The translations under genes were made by a program, and so were the position numbers. This document shows, one piece after another, positions 45,001 to 56,684 of a DNA stretch of 64,000 nt (position 1 is the stretch's first letter; each line of letters opens with the position of its first letter). Source of the DNA: Macrostomum hystrix (taxonomy: Eukaryota > Platyhelminthes > Macrostomidae); the NCBI GenBank assembly GCA_950097015.1, contig CATNEN010000008.1:3224001-3288000 (forward strand), given 5' to 3'. The notes under the pieces were generated by a model. It searched no databases and was not told where the DNA came from. It saw only the letters and a list, made by a program, of their open reading frames with translations.

Positions 45001-47519
45001 CATGGGAGAGATGAGACACTGGAGAGTTGAGACATTGGAGAGATGAGACACTGGAGAGATGAGACACTGGAGAGATGAGACACTGGAGAGATGAGACATT
45101 GGAGAGATGAGACGTGGGAGATATGACACACGGGAGAGATGAGACATGGGAGAGATGAGACACTGGAGAGATGAGACACTGGAGAGATGAGACGTGGGAG
45201 ATATGACACACGGGAGAGATGAGACATGGGAGAGATGAGACACTGGAGAGATGAGACACTGGAGAGATGAGACACTGGAGAGATGAGACACTGGAGAGAT
45301 GAGACGTGGGAGATATGACACACGGGAGAGATGAGACATGGGAGAGATGAGACACTGGAGAGATGAGACACTGGAGAGATGAGACACTGGAGAGATGAGA
45401 CGTGGGAGATATGACACACGGGAGAGATGAGACATGGGAGAGATGAGACACTGGAGAGATGAGACACTGGAGAGATGAGACACTGGAGAGATGAGACACT
45501 GGAGAGATGAGACGTGGGAGATATGACACACGGGAGAGATGAGACATGGGAGAGATGAGACACTGGAGAGATGAGACACTGGAGAGATGAGACACTGGAG
45601 AGATGAGACGTGGGAGATATGACACACGGGAGAGATGAGACATGGGAGAGATGAGACACTGGAGAGTTGAGACATTGGAGAGATGAGACACTGGAGAGTT
45701 GAGACATGGGAGATATGACACACGGGAGAGATGAGACACTGGAGAGTTGAGACACGCGAGAGTTAAGACAGAGATAACGCGAGAGACGAGAAAGGGGAGA
45801 GATGAGACATGGGAGAGATGAGACACGGGAGAGTTGAGACATTGGAGAGATGAGACACTGGAGAGTTGAGACATGGGAGATATGACACACGGGAGAGATG
45901 AGACACTGGAGAGTTGAGACACGCGAGAGTTAAGACAGAGATAACGCGAGAGACGAGAAAGGGGAGAGATGAGACACGGGAGAGTTGAGACAGAGATAAC
46001 GCGAGAGACGAGAAAGGGGAGAGATGAGACACGGGAGAGTTGAGACAGAGATAACGCGAGAGACGAGAAAGGGGAGAGATGTGACATGAGAGAGATGAGA
46101 CACTGGAGAGTTAAGACATGGGAGATATGACACACGGGAGAGATGAGACACGGGAGAGATGAGACAGAGATAACGCGAGAGACGAGAAAGGGGATAGATG
46201 TGAAATGAGAGAGATGAGACACTGGAGAGTTAAGACATAGGAGATATGACACACGGGAGATATGACACACGGGGGAGATGAGACAGGATACTGTAGGTGT
46301 TGGAAGGGGCAACGGGCCGGATTTGGGAGCTTCGAGGGCCGCATCTGGCCCGCGGGCCGGAGTTTGCCGACCCCTGCTATAACTATTTTAATTGCAGGAG
46401 GCCTGTGGGCTATGACACATCATTTGGTGACACTGGGTCCGTAGCCAGCGAGAAGGCAATTCCGCCCATTCCACTGACTCCTGAGCACACACGCACACAG
46501 ATACCGTACGCAGGCACACGCTCACAGGTGTGTACACCTGCCCTGACCTTCTCATCGTCGTCAGGCAGTGTACACTTTCACTGAGGGCCTTGGGGTTGAC
46601 CCTCAGGGTCGGAAATTGCACGACAAGCCCCCAATTTAGTGCGGCCTCACCTCAGAATCGAGCTCTGGGACATTGGTGCGAGAGGCAATCAATCTTATGT
46701 ACAATCTTATGTATATTCATTTACATAGGGTCTTGTAGTGCATGTAAAAAGTACATTCGGATGTACATTTAATATACATTCTTACTCTTAGGTTGCAGTC
46801 GTGAATTGTATTTCAAATCCATCCTATATGGTTTTATGATGTATTATAAAGGTTAAAACTTATCCCAAATAGCCATCCTATGGAGATATTCGCTCATTTC
46901 CTCATTGCATAGGTACGGGCCAGTTCAGTTCCCTCTAAATGCCGACATCCGTATTCACGGCCTGATGCCAAGCACGGACTACAGCATCCGGGTTCGGGCT
47001 AGAAATGCTGTCGGCGTCACCTCAGACGACAGTCAGGTTCCGTTCAGGATTCGAACCAAGGACCAGGGCGCGCCAGATCCCGTGATTATCGTGTCCACCA
47101 ATCGCAGCACATATCCCTATAGCCAGACGCTGCGCTGGGCTGTGCCCATGGACGGCGGCAATCCACTGATTGGCTACGAGATCCGGGTCCGGCCCGTGTT
47201 CTACGACCCGACTAGAAAGGTGATCACTGGCCACAGGGGCGACTGGATGCTGTACAGGCCTCCGTACTACAATCCCTACATCAGCGAGTACCGGGTTACG
47301 GATCTGAATGCCAACACCTGGTACGAGGCCGAGATTAAGGCGCTGTCCCGTGTTGGCGAGTCAAGCGCCCAGCGCACCGTGTTCCTGACTGCCGCGCCTG
47401 ACGCTCTCGGCCGGCCAGATCGAGTGCTGAATCAGGCGCCGCGCACTCGAGTGCCAGCTTGGCGCGCCATTGTTGCGCCGCTAGTTTCCGCGCTGTTGCT
47501 GGGCTATTGCCGAAGCTAG
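39035..47519 (+). CDS. Fas2: Fasciclin II/NCAM-like adhesion protein (5 Ig, 2 FN3, likely GPI-anchored)
   Basis: Exons: 39035-39381, 39967-40423, 40965-41366, 42864-43220, 44408-44658, 46913-47519, all GT-AG with consistent phases (2,0,0,0,2), giving 806 residues. It begins with a signal peptide (CLVLPALVILLLLATSPADA). Five Ig-like domains follow, with paired Cys in LSCQP...YYCKY, IYCSF...YVCQA, LKCLA...YICRA, LVCEV...YTCMA and ISCIS...YICNA. Two fibronectin III domains come next (GPPKATLVEV...VRARNAVGVT and APDPVIIVS...EIKALSRVGES), then a short hydrophobic C-terminus (AIVAPLVSALLLGYC) that looks like a GPI-attachment signal; there is no cytoplasmic tail. Architecture and length match Fasciclin II. 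Expected role: homophilic neuronal adhesion at the cell surface. A different NCAM-family member is the main alternative. Four of five introns contain tandem arrays, and the fifth holds a hAT MITE. Confidence 0.9.
39505..39760 (+). repeat. 18-bp CT-rich repeat in Fas2-like intron 1
   Basis: About 14 irregular units of CTGATTCTCCTCTCCCTC. Each has a branch-point-like CTGAT followed by a pyrimidine tract, as expected near a 3' splice site. Confidence 0.85.
40474..40930 (+). repeat. 16-bp minisatellite in Fas2-like intron 2
   Basis: About 28 units of AGTGACAGTATCAGGC alternating with AGTGACAGTATCAGTG; ends about 35 bp before the exon 3 acceptor. Confidence 0.95.
41385..42800 (+). repeat. 37-bp minisatellite in Fas2-like intron 3
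   Basis: About 38 units containing GGATTAACTGTGAGCGCAGA and TTCGGGATTAGGACTGG. Not related to the other 37-bp family. The degenerate first units begin at the exon 3 donor itself (GGATTAGT|GTGAGTAGAT). Confidence 0.96.
43240..44404 (+). repeat. 49-bp minisatellite filling Fas2-like intron 4
   Basis: About 24 units comprising TCATATAATTAATGATTAGC, TCACAGGTGCTCAAATCTCA and CTGTCTGAC. Many units have CACATGTGC or CATATGTGC instead of CACAGGTGC. The array occupies nearly the whole 1187-bp intron, from about 15 bp after the donor to the acceptor CTGTCCAG. Confidence 0.97.
44780..46376. mobile_element. hAT-type MITE with an internal minisatellite
   Basis: Terminal inverted repeats CAGGGGTTGGCAAACT (44780-44795) and, read inverted from 46376, CAGGGGTCGGCAAACT differ at one base in 16. 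An exact 8-bp target duplication, CTATAACT, lies at 44772-44779 and 46377-46384. Both are diagnostic of the hAT superfamily. Subterminal GGGCC-rich sequence is present at both ends. There is no transposase, so it is non-autonomous. It lies in intron 5 of the Fas2-like gene. Confidence 0.95.
44868..46280 (+). repeat. 16-bp minisatellite inside the hAT MITE
   Basis: About 85 units of GAGAGATGAGACACTG and variants (GAGATATGACACACGG, GAGAGATGAGACGTGG, GAGAGTTGAGACATTG) in a repeating higher-order sequence. Long minus-strand frames here are artefacts. Confidence 0.96.
46385..46912 (+). other. remainder of Fas2-like intron 5
   Basis: Unique intronic sequence between the MITE and the exon 6 acceptor TTGCATAG; nothing else recognised. 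Confidence 0.6.
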
Positions 47520-47609
47520 GCGACTGAAATGCCTCCCTTTGATGGGAGATTTCCATTCCAGAAGTATTGTCTTGCAATCCACGTAGCCAGTTATTGAACA
47601 TGTCTTCTT

Positions 47610-48310
47610 AAATGTTAGATTTCCCTTTCATAACGGAGATTCTGAGATGGAATCCCCAGTAGCTGGCAGGGGATTTCCCTTTCTTAGCCGCGATTCCGAC
47701 GGGGAATCCCCAGTAGCTGGCTGGGGATTTCCCTTTCCTAGCCACGATTCTGACGGGTAATCTCCAGTAGCTGGTAATGGAATTCCCCTTTCCTAGCCGC
47801 AATTCTGACAGGAAACCCTAGTAGCTGGCAGGGGATTCCCCTTTCCTAGCCGCAATTCTGACAGGAAATCCCCAGTAGCTTAAAGTGGGATTTCCCTTTC
47901 CTAGCCACGATTCTAACGGGGAATCCCCAGTAGCTGGCAGCGGATTTCTCATTCCTAGCCGCGATTCTGAAAGGAAAACCCAGTAGCTGGCAGGGGATTC
48001 CCCTTTCCTAGCCGCAATTCTGACAGGAAATCCCCAGTAGCTGGCAGGGGATTCCCCTTTCCTAGCCGCAATTCTGACAGGAAATCCCCAGTAGCTTAAA
48101 GTGGGATTTCCCTTTCCTAGCCACGATTCTAACGGGGAATCCCCAGTAGCTAGCAGGGGATTCCCCTTTCCTAGCCGCAATTCTGACAGGAAATCCCCAG
48201 TAGCTTAAAGTGGGATTTCCCCTTCCTAGCCAAGATTCTAACAGGGAATCCCCAGTTGCTGGTAGTGGAATTCCCCTTTCCTAGCCGCGATTCTGACAGT
48301 GAAAACCCAC
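47610..48310 (+). repeat. 54-bp minisatellite with kappaB-like palindromes, Fas2-like 3'UTR
   Basis: About 12 units containing GGGGATTCCCCTTTCCTAGC, CGCAATTCTGACAGGAAATC and CCCAGTAGCTGGCA. Each unit has GGGGATTCCCC or GGGGATTTCCC and, inverted, GGAAATCCCC or GGGGAATCCCC. It lies between the Fas2-like stop (47519) and an AATAAA at 48321, so it is probably transcribed. Confidence 0.94.
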
Positions 48311-48320
48311 TATTGAAAAA

Positions 48321-48326
48321 AATAAA
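48321..48326 (+). terminator. candidate poly(A) signal for the Fas2-like gene
   Basis: AATAAA about 800 bp after the stop codon, just beyond the 54-bp array. Confidence 0.5.
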
Positions 48327-48589
48327 GTAGATTAAAAGTCGCTACATGTGCATCGTCGTTTATATTTTGTACAAAAAAGCTGAAATCACGTTTTGAATTT
48401 ATGTAATTCCTGTTGAGCTCTGTATTTTATCTGACAAAGTTTAAAATCTATCATTCCAATGCTTTTACTGCCAATCTTATTTTAAAAAATGTTTTACGTT
48501 CGCTTATGTAAATGCTGTTCATTCCACTGTGTGTTGGTCACTGCTGAGAGTTCTTTTTGTTAAGATTAGAAAGCCTGGGTAGGGTAGGG

Positions 48590-48955
48590 TCTTTCAGGCC
48601 TGGACTGCTACCAGCCCCTTTCCTTCAGGCCTGGACTGCTACCAGCCCCTTTCCTTCAGGCCTGGACTGCTACCAGCCCCTGTCCTTCAGGCCTGGACTG
48701 CTACCAGCCCCTGTCCTTCAGGCCTGGACTGCTACCAGCCCCTGTCCTTCAGGCCTGGACTGCTACCAGCCCCTGTCCTTCAGGCCTGGACTGCTACCAG
48801 CCCCTGTCTTTCAGGCCTGGACTGCTACCAGCCCCTGTCCTTCAGGCCTGGACTGCTACCAGCCCCTGTCCTTCAGGCCTGGACTGCTATCAGCCCCTGT
48901 CCTTCAGGCCTGGACTGCTACCTTCAGGCCTGGACTGCTACCTTCAGGCCTGAAC
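48590..48955 (+). repeat. 31-bp minisatellite
   Basis: About 11 near-identical units of TTCAGGCCTGGACTGCTACC plus AGCCCCTGTCC; the last two are shortened. Confidence 0.96.
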
Positions 48956-49540
48956 TAGTTAGCAGTCACTTCTTGTGCAGTGGCGATAAAGTTCACAAAA
49001 TCTTCCCGTAGAGCAGAAAAGTGGGCTCTTTTGCGGCATTCCCAAATATCTTACTGCAATGTAAAGTTGTTTACATTAGGCATTAAGTTTATTTTTATTG
49101 TATATAACATATAACACATATAACATTCCCGATCATCATAAAGTGCTATTCATACTACTTGTTGATGACTTTAGTAGTTTAAAAAAACGATAATTTTGTA
49201 TCGCTTTGTTTACAAGAACTGCATTGTACTGTCAATCTATTGCGTCTAATTAGGGACATTCCAGAGTTTTTAATGCACTTTTGTAAAAAAACTTACTATT
49301 TAATTTGTACTTTTCCTGTCCGCTACCTGATCCCTGACATTGTCATTTCTAAGCTGTTTCAGAGACCAGAGAAATATGAATAAACATGAAATCGGTGTGT
49401 AGGGATTGCATCAAATGTAATTTGATGTACTACTGTCAGTAGCAGTGTGGCCGCTAAGCTATGCGAACACCAAATAAATGCAATAGGAATTTTCTCATTG
49501 TCTTTTTATTTCGTTTAGAGTTTGAGTAATAAAGAAACGG
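48956..49540. other. AT-rich spacer
   Basis: No gene or element seen. Confidence 0.45.
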
Positions 49541-50540
49541 TGGGGAAGGAAAAGAGTGGGGTAGGAAGAGAAGGTGAGGAAGGAAGGGTGGGGTAGGAAG
49601 AGAAGGTGAGGAAGGAAGGGTGGGGTAGGAAGAGAAGGTGAGGAAGGAAGGGTGGGGTAGGAAGAGAAGGTGAGGAAGGAAGGGTGGGGTAGGAAGAGAA
49701 GGTGAGGAAGGAAGGGTGGGGTAGGAAGAGAAGGTGAGGAAGGAAGGGTGGGGTAGGAAGAGAAGGTGAGGAAGGAAGGGTGGGGTAGGAAGAGAAGGTG
49801 AGGAAGGAAGGGTGGGGTAGGAAGAGAAGGTGAGGAAGGAAGGGTGGGGTAGGAAGAGAAGGTGAGGAAGGAAGGGTGGGGTAGGAAGAGAAGGTGAGGA
49901 AGGAAGGGTGGGGTAGGAAGAGAAGGTGAGGAAGGAAGGGTGGGGTAGGAAGAGAAGGTGAGGAAGGAAGGGTGGGGTAGGAAGAGAAGGTGAGGAAGGA
50001 AGGGTGGGGTAGGAAGAGAAGGTGAGGAAGGAAGGGTGGGGTAGGAAGAGAAGGTGAGGAAGGAAGGGTGGGGTAGGAAGAGAAGGTGAGGAAGGGAGGG
50101 TGGGGTAGGAAGAGAAGGTGAGGAAGGAAGGGTGGGGTAGGAAGAGAAGGTGAGGAAGGAAGGGTGGGGTAGGAAGAGAAGGTGAGGAAGGAAGGGTGGG
50201 GTAGGAAGAGAAGGTGAGGAAGGAAGGGTGGGGTAGGAAGAGAAGGTGAGGAAGGAAGGGTGGGGTAGGAAGAGAAGGTGAGGAAGGAAGGGTGGGGTAG
50301 GAAGAGAAGGTGAGGAAGGGAGGGTGGGGTAGGAAGAGAAGGTGAGGAAGTGAGGGTGGGGTAGGAAGAGAAGGTGAGGAAGTGAGGGTGGGTAGGAAGA
50401 GAAGGTGAGGAAGGGAGGGTGGGGTAGGAAGAGAAGGTGAGGAAGGGAGGGTGGGGTAGGAAGAGAAGGTTAGGAAGGGAGGGTGGGGTAGGAAGAGAAG
50501 GTGAGGAAGGGAGGGTGGGGTAGGAAGAGCGTGTGGGGAT
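49541..50540 (+). repeat. 32-bp homopurine minisatellite
   Basis: About 31 highly uniform units of GGTGGGGTAGGAAGAGAAGG plus TGAGGAAGGAAG. The right end has GAAGGGAG and GAAGTGAG variants. The only pyrimidines per unit are three T. The 440-codon minus-strand frame is an artefact. Confidence 0.97.
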
Positions 50541-51469
50541 GGAAGGGAGGGTGGGTGAGGAAGAGAAGGTGGTGGTTGCCAAGCAATCTCAGCAAAATTC
50601 GGTACTGAGGCAAAGCATGCTTTTTGCCCAGCAACACAGCAGCGATAACAGGGCCAAGCAAGACTGGGGAAGTTCTCAGCTGAGTGAGTCTTTGAGCAGC
50701 TGCGCAGTGTGGAGCTCACATGGGACAGTGAGGCTGGGGACCGAGCGGGCTGCTCTGAATCGATAAGCGGCATCGAATTTCCGACTGGCCTGCAAGGCCA
50801 GCACGCGGCAGTCTAGCTAAGAGCCGCAGTTCTGGTCTGGACCTAGAAGTCTGAGTTCACACAAATATAAAGCACACAGACCACTGACAATGGCGTCACT
50901 TGTTCACTTTCTGAGCCTTTCCTAGAAACGTCCGGGCCTCGAACTCTAGGGAGGGGAAGAAACAAGAGACTGGGGAGACAGAGCAGACAGATGAGGAGGC
51001 CGTGCGGAATCGGTGCGTGTGTGAGTGTGTGTAAGGGGAATTTTTCAAGTCATCCCTGGTCTCCCAATATGTGTCAGGCCTTTTCAACGGTTTCGCTTGT
51101 TTGGCGAGCAAGAGGCAGAGAGAGAGAACTGGTGGAGATGGAGGATCTGAAGGCTGCGCTATAAACTATAATGCAAGTTTTGTGTGGTCTGCCAGCTGCA
51201 GCACACAGGGGATCTGATAATGTGATGGCGGGCGCCTCTGTTCTCGAAGTTCAAAGCGAATTGTGAATGGGGGAGCAGCATTGGCCTCAATTCCGCTGTG
51301 AGCTGTCGGGTTGGAAGGGATTTTCCGGACAGCCGAGATCGGCTGCTAAATGCGCGCTGCCAGCCCTGCGTCAGATTAATTGGGGCGCAGCAGTGCCTGC
51401 GGGCAGTCAGAGAGCCCAGCCATTTGCTGGGATAGAGCTTGCGAGATGGGAGCAGGGGAGCTAAAGGGC
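50541..51469. other. unique spacer
   Basis: GC-moderate sequence with no supported gene. Confidence 0.4.
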
Positions 51470-51985
51470 GAGAAGTGGAGCGTGAGGGAAAGAAGTAGAC
51501 CGTGCGGGAGAGAAGTAGAAAGTGCGGGAGAGAAGAAGACCGTGCGGGAGAGAAGAAGACCGTGCGGGAGAGAAGAAGAGTGTGAGGGAGAGAAGTAGAC
51601 CGTGCGGGAGAGAAGTAGACCGTGAGGGAGAGAAGTAGACCGTGCGGGAGAGAAGAAGACCGTGCGGGATAGAAGAAGACCGTGCGGGAGAAAAGTGGAG
51701 CGTGAGGGAGAGAAGTAGAGAGTGAGGGAGAGAAGCAGACCGTGATGGAGAGAATTAGACCGTGCGGGAGTGAAGAAGAATGTGCAGGAGAGAAGTAGAG
51801 AGTGAGGGAGAGAAGAAGACCGTGCGGGATAGAAGAAGACCGTGCGGGAGAAAAGTGGAGCGTGAGGGAGAGAAGTAGAGAGTGAGGGAGAGAAGCAGAC
51901 CGTGATGGAGAGAAGCAGACCGTGATGGAGAGAATTAGACCGTGCGGGAGTGAAGAAGAGTGTGCAGGAGAGAAGTAGAGCGTGA
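51470..51985 (+). repeat. 20-bp purine-rich minisatellite
   Basis: About 26 units of ACCGTGCGGGAGAGAAGAAG and variants (GTGAGGG, GTAGA), with one roughly 150-bp block duplicated. Confidence 0.95.
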
Positions 51986-53109
51986 GTAGAGGAGTGGTGT
52001 TGCAAGGCTAGAGTTGTTGTGACATGGCATTAGAGTGAAGCAAATGTGGCTGCTATCAGGCCAAGGCTTGGTCTACAATGTCCAGCATAGGCGGGTGGGG
52101 GGCAGTTTATGCTGGATGGCGCAGGCGGTCACTCTTGTTGCAAAGTTGAGCACACAGAGAATGCCCGGGAGAGCCCCGACCAGCCTCTCCTTTCCTCATC
52201 TGGGAGCGGCGCGGGCTCCAGTGCTCCGGGGACAGAGGGGAGCGAAGAGGGAAGTAAGATAAATCTCTCCTTGATGGGCATAAGAAGGAGGACAGAAGGA
52301 CCTTGCGCGGCGACTCGGGGAGCTCGCCACCCCACTCCAGCCGCGTCTCCGTCGTGAAGTATCGACTGATTGGCAGGGTGGGCGCACCAGGGTCGTGAGG
52401 CGGGTTCAATATACGAAAGTAGAAAGCAGAAGAAGGAAGGCCGGAGCCGGGGAGCTCTGTGGGGCAAGAAGCAGATGGAGTTAAGAGAAGGCGGGGCGGC
52501 ACGGGGCGCTTGAATCCCTGAAGCGTCTCCTATTCTCACTTTCTCTGCGACAGGCCGCTTGTAGCAGGGCGAGGGAGCGGCGGGGCTAAAAGATATGAAA
52601 GAGATAAAAAAAGTATTCGAGCTGAAGAGTGGGCGCGTGAGAGGGCAAAAATGAGACAGCTAAAAATTGCTCGTAGAGAGAGAGAGAGGCAGGAGGGGGT
52701 AGCGACTGAGCCTCACAACAAGCGCCTAAAGTGCAGTGGCAGCACAGGGGAGCAGGAGGGCAGATACGGGATGGTGTGCGCCACGAATGCAGGGGGGGCG
52801 GTAAGGCAGGGGGGAGAGAGTAGCGTTTCTCTCTTTATTCTCCCACCCCTGCCTCTGCTCCGCTCTGAGGCCCCTCGACTCTGCAAACGAGGATGGAGCG
52901 GGTGAACCCCGCGAGGTTGGCTCAGGCGGCCCGGCAATGCAGCCGCGAGGGGGAGATGGCGGAGCCGCCCGGAGAGAGAAGGCCATTCACAGAGAAACGC
53001 CGGGGACGCCGAGCTGCGGAGGTTGGGGTGGACTCGAACAAGCGAGTCATAAGAGACGGCAGAAAAATAGAGGGCTGTAGAGGACAGCGAGGGCACACGT
53101 GCTGCTCAA
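51986..53109. other. GC-rich 5' region of the slo1 gene
   Basis: CpG-containing, purine-rich sequence. It probably contains the slo1 promoter, 5'UTR and a start-codon exon. An ATG at 52893 (ATGGAGCGG, followed by GTGAAC) could be spliced in phase 0 to an acceptor at TTGTTCAG (53113-53120), but this is only one of several possibilities. Overlapping open frames on both strands show no domains. Confidence 0.4.
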
Positions 53110-55414
53110 GTGATTGTTCAGCTCAATTCTGAGTCGAAATACGGGCCAGCTGAAGAGGCCGGAGGATACGGCAGAGACGAAGCGAAGGAGCCACTGCGGA
53201 TTTGGCCCACTGAGGCTTCTGTAAAATCATCGACACTGGGGCAGCTGAACCAGCGGAAGCTAGCGGCGGTGGCTGCCGCCGTTGTCGCTGTCGCTGCGGT
53301 CTGCGCCAGCGCGCTCGACGCATCGGCCGCGGCAGCGCCATCCTCGACCGCGATCGCAGCAGTCAATGACTCCGCGTCGGCCTCGGCTGCCGCGTCAGAT
53401 GGCCATTCGGCGATTAGTAGGGACTGCGGTAACCAGCGCAAGTGGTACATCTTCCTGGCCAGCAGCGCCATTGTGCTATTCGGAGGCGTGGCCTTCGTCA
53501 TGCTGTACCGCATGCTGGGCTGCCTGGCCGACAAGCTGGCCGGTCCGGCCAAGGACGCTGCAAACGCCGAGGAAGAGGAGACTGACGAAGAGAACAAGGC
53601 GGGCCAGGCCGCTGCCGCCTTAGCCACCCAGCGACTGACCGCTAAGGACGGCGACGATGAGGACCCAGACGGCGAGGCGGCGGAAGCGGCCGCGGCAGCC
53701 GCCGCCTCGGAGGCCGTGGAGATCGGCTGGCTGACGGAGGCGAAGGACTGGGCCGGGGAGCTGATTTCTGGCCAGACCACCACGGGCCGCATCCTGGTGG
53801 TGCTGGTGTTTCTGGTGAGCATCGCTTCTCTCATTGTCTACATCATCGACACCGGTCGCATGTCCGACACCGAGGAGTGCATCCGCTGGGTGGACAGCCT
53901 CTCTCAGCAAGTGGACCTCGCGTTCAACGTCATCTTCCTCATCTATTTCTTCATTCGCTTCATCGCCGCGCAGGACAAGCTGTGGTTCTGGTTTGAGATG
54001 TTTTCCCTAGTGGACATCCTGACGATTCCGCCGTCATTTGTGGCCATCTACCTGAATCGCACCTGGATTGGGCTGCGCTCAACTCGCGCCCTTCGCATTC
54101 TCAGCTTGCCAGACGTGCTGCAGTATTTGAATGTACTGAAGACTAGCACCAGCATCCGCCTGTTCCAGCTCATCACCTTCTTCGCCTCGCTCGTGCTCAC
54201 CGCGGCCGGGTTCGTGCACCTGATCGAGAACTCGGGCGATCCGCCCTACTTCGAGAACCGCAACCGCAGCTTCAACATGTCCTACCCGACCTGCATTTAC
54301 TTTGTCATCGTCACCATGTCGACGGTCGGGTACGGCGATGTCTACTGCACCACCACCACGGGGCGCATCTTCTCCGCGTTAGTGATCATGGGCGGTCTGG
54401 CTGTGTTCGCCAACTCCATCCCGGAGATCGCCGACATTCTCAGCTCGCGCAACAAGTACGGCGGCTACTTCCGCAAGGAGGCCGGTAAGCAGCACATTGT
54501 GCTGTGCGGCCACATCACCTACGAGTCCGTGTCCAACTTTCTGGGCGATTTTCTACACGAGGATCGCGAAGATGTCGACGTCCAAATTGTGATCCTGGAC
54601 AAGCACGTGCCTGACCTAGAGCTTCAGGGCCTGTTCAAGCGACACTTCACCCAGGTGGAGTTCTTTCAGGGCTCCGTAATGAACTCAAAGGACCTGTGCC
54701 GAGTCGGCCTGGAGACTGCCGATGCCTGCCTGGTCCTGGCCAACAAGTACTGCCCGGACCCGGATGCGGAAGACGCCGCCAACATCATGCGCGTCATCTC
54801 CATCAAGAACTTCTGCGATCGCATCAAGGTGATCATCCAGCTGATGCAGTACCACAACAAGACCTACCTGCTAAACATCCCCAGTTGGGACTGGAAGCAG
54901 GGAGACGACGCCGTGTGCGTGGCTGAGCTCAAGCTGGGCTTCCTGGCGCAGAGCTGCCTGGCTTTTGGCTTCTCCACCTTGCTAGCCAATCTCTTCACAA
55001 TGCGCAGCTACAAGGACGATAAAGCCATGCCGAAGTGGCTCAACTACTACTTGGAGGGTGCTGGCATGGAGATGTACACCGAGTACTTGTCGCCGGCCTT
55101 CGACGGTCTGACCTTCCCCATGGCGGCCGAGCTGTGCTTTACAAAGCTGCGGCTGCTGCTGATCGCGGTGGAGGCCAAGAACGACCAGGGCACCGAGAGC
55201 TGCATCGCCATCAATCCCAAAGAGAACATCCGCATCGAGCAGGGCACACAGGGCTTTTTCATTGCCCAGTCAGCCGAGGAGGTCAAGAAGGCCTTTTTCT
55301 ACTGCAAGCGTTGCCACTGCGACGTTGACGAGCCGCGGCTGATAAAGAAGTGCCGATGCAAGCCCTCAAACAAGCTTCCGCCTAAGCAACAACAGCAGCA
55401 AAGCACAAAGAGCA

Positions 55415-55446
<32 letters not shown>

Positions 55447-56648
55447 CAGATGCAGCAGCAACAGAATTCGCTGTCACCGAATCAAGCTTTGCAGGCGGCG
55501 TCAACACCAGCGCGTGGAAGCATCGCCTCGCTCCAGAAGCTGCACGAGCAGCAAAAGCTGGACAGAAAGTTCGACTCCACCGGCATGTTCCACTGGTGCC
55601 CGGATGTCAACTTTGACGACGGCATTCTGGACCGCGAGCAGGTGTCAACCACCGTGTACTCCAACCACATTGTCGTCTGCTTGTTCGCTGATGCCGCCAG
55701 CCCCCTGATTGGCTTGCGCAACTTTGTCATGCCTCTGCGGGCCAGCAACTTCCACTACCACGAGCTCAAGCACATCATATTCGTGGGAAACCTGGACTAC
55801 ATGCGGCGCGAGTGGAAGACTCTCATGAACTTTCCCAAGCTGAGCATCTTCCCAGGCTCGCCGCTCAACCGGTCGAACCTCCGGGCAGTCAACATCAACC
55901 TGGCTGAGATCTGCATAGTGCTGAGCTCAAAGCAGAACTCAAATATGGACGATCCAACTCTGGTAGATAAGGAGGCCATACTCTGCTCGCTGAATATCAA
56001 GGCGATGAAGTTTGACGCAAACCACGCAGTGGGCGGCCCGGAGCCGCCGGTGGCTGCCACCTCATCGTCAGCGACCAACAGCGCCGACGCGTTATCTGTG
56101 CGCATCCTCACAGAGCTGGCTGTGGATGACAACGTTCAGTTCCTGGATCAGGACGACGATGACGATCCGGACATTGAGCTGTACATGACGCAGCCGTTCG
56201 CCTGCGGCACGGCATTCGCTGTCAGTGTGCTCGACTCGCTCATGAGCACCGCCTACTTCAACGAGAACGCGCTGACACTCATCAGGACGCTCATCACCGG
56301 CGGAGCCACCCCGGAGCTCGAACAGATCCTGGCCGAGGGAGCGGGAATCCGCGGAGGCTTCAGCACGCCCGAGTGCCTGGCCAACCGGGATCGGGCCAGG
56401 GTGGCGCAGATCCCGATCGATGACGACCGTCTGCGGGAGTTCGGCAACGCAGCCTACTCGGAGCTGTTCCTGGGCGCGCTGCACAAGCACGGCATTCTCT
56501 GCATCGGCCTCTACCGCTTCATCTCGCCGCCCGAGGAGGGCCGTCAGACGCTCAAGAAGCGTTACATCATCACCAACCCGCCGGTGAAGTTCCCCGTCTT
56601 GCCTTCGGACATGGTCGTCTGTCTGCAGAGATTCGTCGGCATGCAGCC

Positions 56649-56684
<36 letters not shown>

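Noticed and set aside
44779-46344. Minus-strand frames of up to 505 codons rich in SHLSRVS-type repeats
   Set aside because: They lie inside the hAT MITE's 16-bp array within an intron of the opposite-strand gene.
49454-50773. 439-codon minus-strand Pro/Ser/Phe-rich frame
   Set aside because: Produced by the 32-bp homopurine array; unique ends show no domain.
52893-53132. 79-codon ATG frame upstream of slo1 as the missing N-terminus
   Set aside because: It is in a different frame from slo1 and would need an unproven splice; kept only as a possible source of the start codon.
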